Assembly: GCA_963682055.1 (NCBI GenBank)
Contig: OY821740.1
Location: forward strand, 36,228,795 to 36,292,794
Source of the DNA: Primula veris
Lineage: Eukaryota > Streptophyta > Magnoliopsida > Ericales > Primulaceae
Length of the DNA: 64,000 nucleotides
Direction: 5' to 3'
Shown: positions 55,963 through 64,000 of the stretch, one piece after another
Layout of the letters: each line of letters begins with the position of its first letter
Position numbering within the stretch: the first letter of the stretch is position 1
The notes under the pieces: generated by a model
What the model saw: the letters and a program-made list of their open reading frames with translations, nothing else
Told to the model about the DNA's origin: nothing
Databases searched by the model: none
Position numbers and translations under genes: made by a program

Positions 55963-56927
55963 AACTATCATACATTAACAAAATAAAGATCAAACTTATG
56001 ACATTAACAATTGAGGCATCAAACTATATATTTTTTACTAAATTGTGGACTTTCGTCAATTTAATTGGACGGAAGTTAAGTTTAAATTACATTTCAGTCT
56101 CAAATTTTATAAAACATATGAATTTAACCCGAAAAGTTTACAAATTTACATTTTTAACATACTCATTTCAGTCCCTGCTTGTATATTAGATGTCGCACGC
56201 GCGCTTACGTGGGCTACGATTAATGTACATGTATACATGCATACATACGAGAATATACAAGTATGGATGATAATTTTTTGGTTTTGACCCAACTCGATCC
56301 GACCCGCCGCGGGTCGAGTAAAAGTGCAATTGTATTCGGGTCGGGTCGAGTTTAAATGAGTAAAATTACAACTTAAAAAACTGCAAGTTAACACTTCCAC
56401 TTCTATCTCTGGTATACATTAAACTATCTCCGCTATAATAATAGATAACGTACATTTAAATGGGTAAAAATGCAACTTAACACTATCTCTCGTGTAAATT
56501 AAACTCTCTCTTTTATAGTCAGTAAAAAATACAATTTAAGACTTTCTTTTTTCTCTCTCATATACATTAGACTCTCCATACTTACTATAGTAATACATAA
56601 CATACATTTTGGTGGATTTATTAAAAAAAAATATTATATACAATTAATTTATTAATTAATGAACCGATATTTACGATAAATGTAAACGAAATTTATTCAT
56701 GTTAATTAATGACTAATATATTATCATATTTATTTATTTATAAAAGTATTTACGGAAAACCAAATCATCATATACATTCATATTACATTTTTACACATAT
56801 CAATGTTTTAATTGACGAAATTAATAAGCCCAAATTAATTAAATAAACATGAAAATGTTAAAAATAAGATAGTAAAATTTAAATCACTAAATTAACATGA
56901 AAGAGTATTTGATGTCACATTAGTATT

Positions 56928-58182
56928 TGTTGAACCATGGGGTTCAATAATTGATTTTGATTATAACGTTGATTATGTTTTTAATGATTTTACGATTTCT
57001 CTATTTCGATGATATAATGCTTGTCTTTTCCAAAAAGAGAATTTGTAAATTTCAGAATGCCATAAAGATAGAGCACAGAAAAACGAAGCCACAGGTTCAA
57101 GCGGAACCAGAATCGGAGCTAAAACGAATGAGTTATGAGCTTTCGAAGAATAGCGAGAAGACCAAGAAACTGCCAGAGAAAACGACCGATCGACTGAACA
57201 AAAACGACCGATCGTTTTTGGTCCAAATTCTTCCAGTGAGGACGTCGAAAAAACGACCGATCGTTTCTCAGAAAACGACCGATTGTTTTCTGAAAACGAC
57301 CGATCGTTTTCTGCAGATTTCGAAAACAACTTTTCAACTTATTCTGGAAAATTGCTTAAAACCTTTGGTTAAAACCCTCAACCACTACTAATGGTCATAT
57401 ACAGAAAAACAGACATCTTGGTCCATATAAACCACCCCAAATCTCTCTCCAAGATCATCCATTCATAACCTATTATCATTCTTCAACCTCTCTCATTCAT
57501 AAGACAAAATATCACCATTTTGGTGAATATATTCGAAAAAGAGGGAAATTAAGGAGAAATCATTTCGAGCTCAACCAAAGATCAAAACATCATCAAAACC
57601 ACAAATTAGCTTATTTAGAAGCAATCAAATTGTGCGTGTTGTTTTAATTTTCGATAAATTTGTAAAGAGCAAAAATTATAAGCTCATTGTGAGTGAGTGT
57701 TTGGGTAGAAGCTTTTAAGCCAAAGTGTTGGTTAAAAGTTCTAGGTTAAACACCTGGGTACTCATAGATTGAGGGGGAGTCGTTGACTCATTAAACGTGT
57801 TCGCTTGCACTTGTATCAAGAGTAGGAATCTCGGGTAGAGGGTGAGCCAATCGGTCGATTGAGCTCGATAGGATTTGTAAAATCGGAAAGATTATTTTTA
57901 GTGAAATGCTCGGTAGTACCGAGGAGAGGACGTAAGCTGTTTTGCCGAACCTCTATAAATCACGGTGTCATTTTCTTTCTCTTACTATTTACTTTCCGCA
58001 ACTTATATTATTGCTTATTTTCTTACTTGCGTTTAGGACTTCTAGCATTTCATTAACGTTATTAAACGCTTAAGTTTAGAATTGCAAAAACTTGGGTTGT
58101 TAGTTGCCATTAGTTTTTAATCAGGCGAAAAGCACCAAAAATTTTATTCACCCCCTCTAAGGTTTAGCCGCACGGGCCAACA
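56928..58182 (+). mobile_element. Solo LTR, copy B
   Basis: This is the +14686 image of 42242-43496, with the same GTATT flanks (56923-56927 and 58183-58187). The insertion therefore predates the segmental duplication. Confidence 0.88.
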
Positions 58183-58447
58183 GTATTTATATATTATATT
58201 TCTAAATCAAATGATTTTTTACTTCAATAACAAATTATCTTTCAATTTTGTCAGAAGTTTATTTTTCTAAAAAAAAAAAAAATGTTATAAAAACGGGTCA
58301 AATGAATCGGGTCGAGTCAAACTAATAAAATTACAATTTTGTATATGGGTCGGTCGGGTCGGGTTTTGAATTACCCGACCCGATTGGCATCCGATATAAG
58401 TATACAACACCAGATTAGCAAAAACATATCTCGCTCGCTAACTAAAA

Positions 58448-61400
58448 ATGGCGTCAAACGGTTAGAAACAGTCACGCAATCTCTCTCTCTCTCTCTCTCT
58501 CTCTTTCCCTTTATTATTTATTATTTACAATAATAATTAAAAAAAACTGAATATATTTTAATAAATTACACAGATTTGTACGCAGAGTTTCTGGCCGTAG
58601 CAGTTGATGCAGCTAAGAAAGCCGGGGAGGTATAATTTCCCATTTTTCATTTTTCTTTACAAAAATAAAAATAAAATAAAAAATAAGTGATAATTATTCT
58701 CTACTTTAGTTTTAGTAGCTAAAGTGACATTTAATTAATATTTGAGTTTTACAGATAATTCGTAAAGGATTCTACGAAACAAAGCATGTTGAACAGAAAG
58801 GCCAGGTCATTTTACCCACTTAAGTCTTGACCTCTTTTCATTTTATTTTTTGTATATAGATATTTATGCAGTTTAATACCTTGAACAACACACTTTTTTC
58901 GATACTATCTTTTACTATGAAATATCCAATTTAACGGATTCTACTACCAAAATCACTCAATTTAGTACCCTCTCACTTTATTTCTTAACATAAAGGGAGT
59001 GATTTTGTTAATCGAAGGTACTAACTTGAAAAAAAAATGTATTCTAGGGTATTAAACGGTGACGTGGCATGATGACGTCATTACCACGTCTGACACGGTG
59101 AGGGTAATAAATTGCATGATTTTCGCAGTTGAAGGCACTAAATAGGATTTTTTGTAGTTGAAGATACTAAATTGAAAAAAAAAGTATATTGTAGAGGGTA
59201 TTAAATTGTTTAAATCAGACTAAAAGGAACTAGTTGTTTGATTGTATCGTAGTTGTCAATATGGAAAACGGAAACATGCAACGTGACAAAAAAGGAAAAA
59301 AGAAAACATATACACATAAATTAATAGAAAATCTGGAATGGGAATCGGGGACGAGCAAAGGGGAAGCGAGTTTCCTGATAACTATAGATTGTACAGTTGG
59401 AAAATCATACTATATAAAAAAGCTGAAAATCTATTTGTTAATACTAACTGCTGGCATGTGATGTTCTGCTTATGGAAAGATTGGACTTAAACTATAGATC
59501 ATAGCCAATTTGAATGTTTTTGGGAATTGTGTATCTTTTTTTCTCATAGGATACATAGATTTAACATAATTAAGTAAAGAGATTATGTAGCCATCCAAGA
59601 TTATGCGGCCCCGTATGTACATAGCGTAAAAATGATAAAATACTATATAGATGTGGTGTGGAGTGTGTTGGAGGAGTACTCCAGGAGTACACGATAATTT
59701 CTCCTTAGATTAGATGGTAAACATATAAGTTGGCAGTTGGCACTTTTTATTGCATATTCTTTGTTTTCTTTTATGGTAGTCTTATTTTTCTCTGTGACGT
59801 TTTATAGTTGTTGTTGTATGAAAATTGTTTGGGATGCCAGGCTGCAGTTAAGATTTATGGACATGGTAAAAATAAACTAGAACTTTTGATTAAAAATTTC
59901 ATGGGCTCAAGATTGATGGTATGAAAAACGAGTGTTTCGTTGCTTTTCATGAGTCAAGACTAAAGATAAAACTTCCCCATCTTGTTTGCTATATAATGTC
60001 CTTGTTTTTCCAATATATAGATGGATTTGGTTACGGAAACTGACAAGGCTTGTGAAGATCTCATAGCTAATCATCTCAAGCAGCATTTTCCTGACCACAA
60101 GGTCTAACACTCTTTCACTTTTATATATTTACAGACATCTATATAGTTTTCCTTTTGGAACGTGTTTTGTGAGAATATATTTTATAATTTCATATTTTCT
60201 GTTAATGGCAGTTTGTTGGGGAAGAAACATCTGCTGCTAATGGCATTGCTGAGCTAACTGATGAACCCACGTGGATAGTTGATCCTCTTGATGGAACTGT
60301 TAATTTTGTTCATGGGTAATTAAATTCAGTATGTACAAAGTGTTTTTAATGTGTTGGTAGTTGGTACACGTTTATTTAAAGTAGTTATTGTCCTCTTCTT
60401 TTGGTTTCTAGGTTCCCTTTCGTTTGTGTCTCCATTGGTTTAACAATTGGAAAGATCCCAACTGTAGGGGTCGTATACAATCCCATTATGGATGAGGTGG
60501 AAATCTTACTGCGTCTTTTACAAAATACTGTGTGTTTTGACTTAAAAATATTTTCGATTAGGCTAAACAAATTTGAGTCTTTGACATCATGCAGCTTTTC
60601 ACTGGTGTTCAAGGAAAAGGTGCTTTTCTGAACGGAAATCCCATTAAAGGTGAACGTAGATTTTATATGCAGTTTTTTTTTTGGTATCATAGCTTTTCTT
60701 TATGGATCTTTGACAACTTATGTCGTGATCGAAATGTGCAGCTTCTTTAAAAACGGAACTGGTGAAGTCCCTTTTGGGTACCGAGGTATATTAAAAGACC
60801 TTTGATCTTTATCTTTCTCTTCTTCTATCCGTGTTTCCTTTAAGTAGACCGTCCTGGCACCATAAACCAAAAAGTAGCAAACTCAGATACGAAATGGTGT
60901 TGTCATGTTTTGTCATTGCCTTCACAATATGCACAAAATGTTATTAACGATGCATCGTATAGTAGATGAATAAAACTTATGCTTGTTGGAATGATGTGAT
61001 CCTCAGTTTATTCATCTATTTTCCTTGTTAATGCGTTCTTTTTACTATGTAGGAGTAGTAGTTACTCATGTTGGGTGATAAAAGTAAATAAGTAGTTTCA
61101 ATAACTGGATACACATCTTGCTTCTCTGCTCGTTATCTACTTAAGATGATGAGTGTAATAATAAGTGGCTAAGTTTTTTGTTTTACTGAGTGAACAGGTT
61201 GTAGCGGAACGGGATAGGCTTACCGTGGATAGCGCCACAAACAGAGTTAATAGTTTATTATACAAGGTAACATTAAGCACCTCTTTTATCTAATAAAAAC
61301 CAAAAGGGCACTTTTGGTTGAGTCTTTTGTTAATCAGTTGCAAAAATGAGTTTTTATTGGAAAGTGACGTTTGTAACTAGTTTTTTGAGTCTGGAGTATA

Positions 61401-62082
61401 GACAACTCATTTTCAGCAAGATTTCTTTTAAAATAGGATGTTGATTATAGAATTCATTTATTTTTTTATCAGGTCCGGTCCATTCGGATGAGTGGATCTT
61501 GTGCTTTGACCCTCTGTGGCATTGCTTGCGGAAGGCTCGATCTTTTCTATCTAGTTGGATATGGAGGGCCGTGGTATGCCTTTATTCTTCACTATAACAA
61601 ATATAGCTTGCATTTGAACTTTTTTGTTAGTAAACTTTTTGTTCCTTTATGTTAGGGATGTGGCTGGGGGTGCGATCATTGTTAAAGAGGCTGGAGGAGT
61701 TCTTTTTGATCCGTAAGAAATACATTTATATTCCATTTTCTTTCCCCCCCTTTGCGTTTCATTTGATTTTTGAATATCGAGTGTTGACCCAGAGATTTTC
61801 TGTTTAGTAATGATTATTATCCTTTTTCTCTCGGTTAACAATTTAAAACATTAGTTTCTGTAAAGTTTTCTTTTTCTCAAAAGAAAAAAAAACAGGTTCT
61901 TCTTTTTCATTACTTTAGCTTAGGATATATTTTGCTTCATAATGGTCTCACACTGAATATTTTTTCTTGTGTTTGTTGGGGACAGTTCTGGTAAAGAGTT
62001 TGACATTACGGCCCAGCGAATAGCAGCTTCAAATCCTCTTCTGAGAGATGCGTTTGTGGAAGCATTAAAAGAGTCAGAATGA
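58448..62082 (+). CDS. VTC4: Inositol-phosphate phosphatase (IMP/VTC4-type), copy B
   Basis: Twelve exons at +14686 from copy A: 58448-58460, 58574-58629, 58755-58805, 60021-60101, 60212-60315, 60412-60496, 60595-60649, 60742-60785, 61198-61266, 61473-61573, 61656-61712, 61986-62082. The predicted protein is the same 270 residues, with Glu71, Asp91, Asp94, Thr96, Asp221 and the Val97 and Met41 differences all shared. It is intact, with the same upstream solo LTR and the same introns, so it should be expressed like copy A if the duplication is real. Confidence 0.92.
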
Positions 62083-62504
62083 AATATGCCCAAATAGTTG
62101 TTTTCAAAACTTCGATCACTGATCTTTTTCTTTTACATGAACAGAAGTGAGTGTTCTACTCACTTAACTTGATCAAAGCATTTTTCTTTTCTAGTAATAA
62201 TAGTAGTATTTTTTTCTGCACTCTTGTTCATTTTTCTTTCTTGTTTGTAACAATTGATCTAGGATATGAGTTGTTTAAGATAAAAGCAAAAACGACGTAT
62301 TCTGAAAAATAGTAATCTAAAAAAGGTTATAATTAAATTATACAGTACATATACATATGAAATACAGTTATTGCATACAAGAGAAAAGCATGTTACCCTA
62401 AAAAAGACTTAATACAACAAGCTTCAAACAAGTAAACTCTTGTATAAGTAGACATTTTTTCCATCAAAATATGGTATCCCATCAAACAGTCACATATAGA
62501 GGAC

Positions 62505-63543
62505 CTATACAAATGCTCCGTATTGGTTCCTGGCCCTATAAGGTGCATGGCCATTATCCCCATAACTTGTTCCATTGATGACATAATTAGAAGAATAGTG
62601 CTTCTGAGTTTCATCTGCTTTCTTCCTCTTCAACACTATAATCCAAGTATAGATCTCCATGATAGCAGCAAACACACCCAGACTCAAGATAAAGATGATA
62701 TAGTCTCTCTCCCAATCGCCTTGAGGCTTTAATATATTAAACCCTTGGAAGATATTAAATATCCCAAGTATTATGACTGCATATCCGACTATGTGGTGAT
62801 ACACATTCCAGTAGATTCTGTACTTGTTTTCCTTTTTCGGCCTAACGAGTAAAGCCGTTACCTTAAGTCCAATCACAAACATATTATTGAACACATTCAT
62901 AAGTTTAAGACCTTGAAGTATTACAGTAACCTTTACAATTCTCCGGCACTTGTGGTCTTGTTTGGTAGCAACTTTTAAAAATAAAACGGACTTTTAAGAT
63001 TGAGAAAAATTGAGTTCATTCACCTTGAATGTTCTAGCTTTTTTCAGATAAAAAAAATCTAGAAAGCTCAGTTTTTTTACATCTTATCAACCAGATACAG
63101 TTATGAGCTTGTTTGGTTGCAGCTTGTAGGCTGGAATTTAAGATTGAGAAGAAAGTGGGTTCATCCAGGCTTGAGTGTTCTAGCTTTAGCTATTCAACCA
63201 AATCCAGTATAGTCTTTAAGCAATAATAAAGCTAAAAAAAGTGGAAGATTCAAATTTATTGAGATGTGTATAGCTTTAGAGTTTGTACCTGAATGGTTGC
63301 GAGGCAAAAGAGGGCAATGCCGATTGTTCTATGCAGAGTGAATCGGATACCGTGTGATTGGTTCCCAAGTTGAAGTCCAGTAGCCCAACCAGCAACACCA
63401 ATGATATAAGCCGATATTTGACAAATAGCATGAAGATAGTACCATGCCGGTGTTGTGATTTTAAACACTTTTAAGTACCTTGCTATTACTGCCCCAAGAG
63501 GCATCATCATTCCCCAACTCACCGTGTTCAACACTCCATGAAT
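62505..63543 (-). CDS. Cytochrome b561 and DOMON domain protein, copy B, 5' part beyond the window
   Basis: Exon 4 (62505-62861) and exon 3 (63289-63543) encode the whole b561 core and tail, identical to copy A, with all heme histidines. The intron then runs to the end of the window. Exon 2 would begin at 64092 by the constant offset, so the DOMON domain and signal peptide are simply outside the window; there is no sign of truncation. Confidence 0.9.
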
Positions 63544-64000
63544 CTGTAACAACAAAATATACATCTCCCTTAAAGATGGTGGGTGATGAAACGACCCAGG
63601 TTCCTCACAGATGGAAAACCAACCCCAAGTTTTTATCCAATAGTTAGGGAAGAAAGTGATTAGCCACTCATATAAAAGGCTTGTTTAATATCGGATTTTA
63701 CCAATTTAACTCTTTTTTTTTAGGGTAGGAGGAAAAGTGCATTCGTCAAACTTAAAGCTTCTAGCTTTTCGGGCCAAAGAACCAGTATTTAAGTTGGCCA
63801 GTCAAATGCAGTTCATTTTTGTAAGGGAAAAAAAGAACCGAGCTTGAACTGGGGATTCTTTGAATGGCTGCAACAATTAAGCAAAAAATCTGGGTATTCT
63901 TAGATTAAAAAAAAAACAGCGGCATTTAGCTCAAAGCTTCTAGCTTTTCTAGGGAAACCCAGAAAAGCTTATCTTTTAAGCTGGTTAAATGCAGTTTATT

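Larger units (their letters stand above)
55963..64000 (+). repeat. Tandem segmental duplication, copy B (continues past the window)
   Basis: This starts immediately after copy A, head to tail, and is still matching at the last base. If the duplication is simple, copy B should run to about 70648 in window numbering. The junction at 55962/55963 falls inside a coding exon of the hnRNP1-like gene. Confidence 0.95.

Noticed and set aside
55442..55993. A complete small gene beginning MIFILLMYDS on the minus strand
   Set aside because: The first ten residues come from copy B sequence beyond the duplication junction; the rest is an internal exon of an hnRNP1-like protein.
1..64000. CRISPR arrays, tRNA genes, bacterial operons or phage genes
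   Set aside because: None seen; the window is plant nuclear DNA, and the only tandem repeats are minisatellites and segmental duplications.

Overview
This is a nuclear chromosome segment from a flowering plant, most likely a dicot. The genes have many short exons with GT-AG introns, AT-rich introns and intergenic DNA, and protein families with clear plant character: UPL5-type HECT ligase, Hev b 5-like acidic protein, VTC4-type inositol monophosphatase, DOMON/cytochrome b561 protein and MO25-like protein. The mobile DNA is also plant-type: Cassandra, an Au-SINE-like element, a hAT MITE and an Emigrant-like element. I cannot name the species. All gene models below were assembled by hand from splice sites, phase and family similarity.

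Layout, left to right. (1) 20-2062 (+): 3' part of a gene with two SWIB domains. (2) 6136-16277 (+): UPL5-like HECT ubiquitin ligase of 852 residues; a 6.5-kb intron splits the HECT domain and holds a SINE-like element and two tandem duplications. (3) 17742-19612 (-): Hev b 5-like acidic protein made by internal exon duplication, with a hAT MITE between the two copies. (4) 22214-26413 (-): signal peptide peptidase, 11 coding exons, with a probable 5'UTR intron reaching a promoter near 28.8 kb. (5) 28.9-33.5 kb: gene-free, with an Emigrant-like element and an inverted-repeat element. (6) 33609-39745 (+): MO25/CAB39-like scaffold protein, 11 exons. (7) 40478-41174: complete Cassandra TRIM retrotransposon with 5-bp target duplications.

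(8) From 41277 onward the window is a direct tandem duplication with a period of 14,686 bp. Copy A (41277-55962) holds a solo LTR, an inositol monophosphatase gene (+), a convergent DOMON/cytochrome b561 gene (-), a gene-poor stretch with a minisatellite, and the 3' end of an hnRNP1-like gene (-). Copy B starts at 55963, inside that hnRNP1-like coding exon, and repeats the solo LTR, the whole phosphatase gene and half of the DOMON gene before the window ends. I saw no indel or mismatch between the copies wherever I compared them. This is either a very recent duplication or an assembly artefact.

The genes form no operon or pathway cluster; they are ordinary housekeeping or regulatory plant genes. 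I found no clearly new biological system. The most notable points are the near-identical duplication with a gene-truncating junction, the Cassandra copy whose 5S-derived region has become a hairpin, the exon-duplicated Hev b 5-like gene, and an interleaved inverted repeat at 17.0-17.2 kb.
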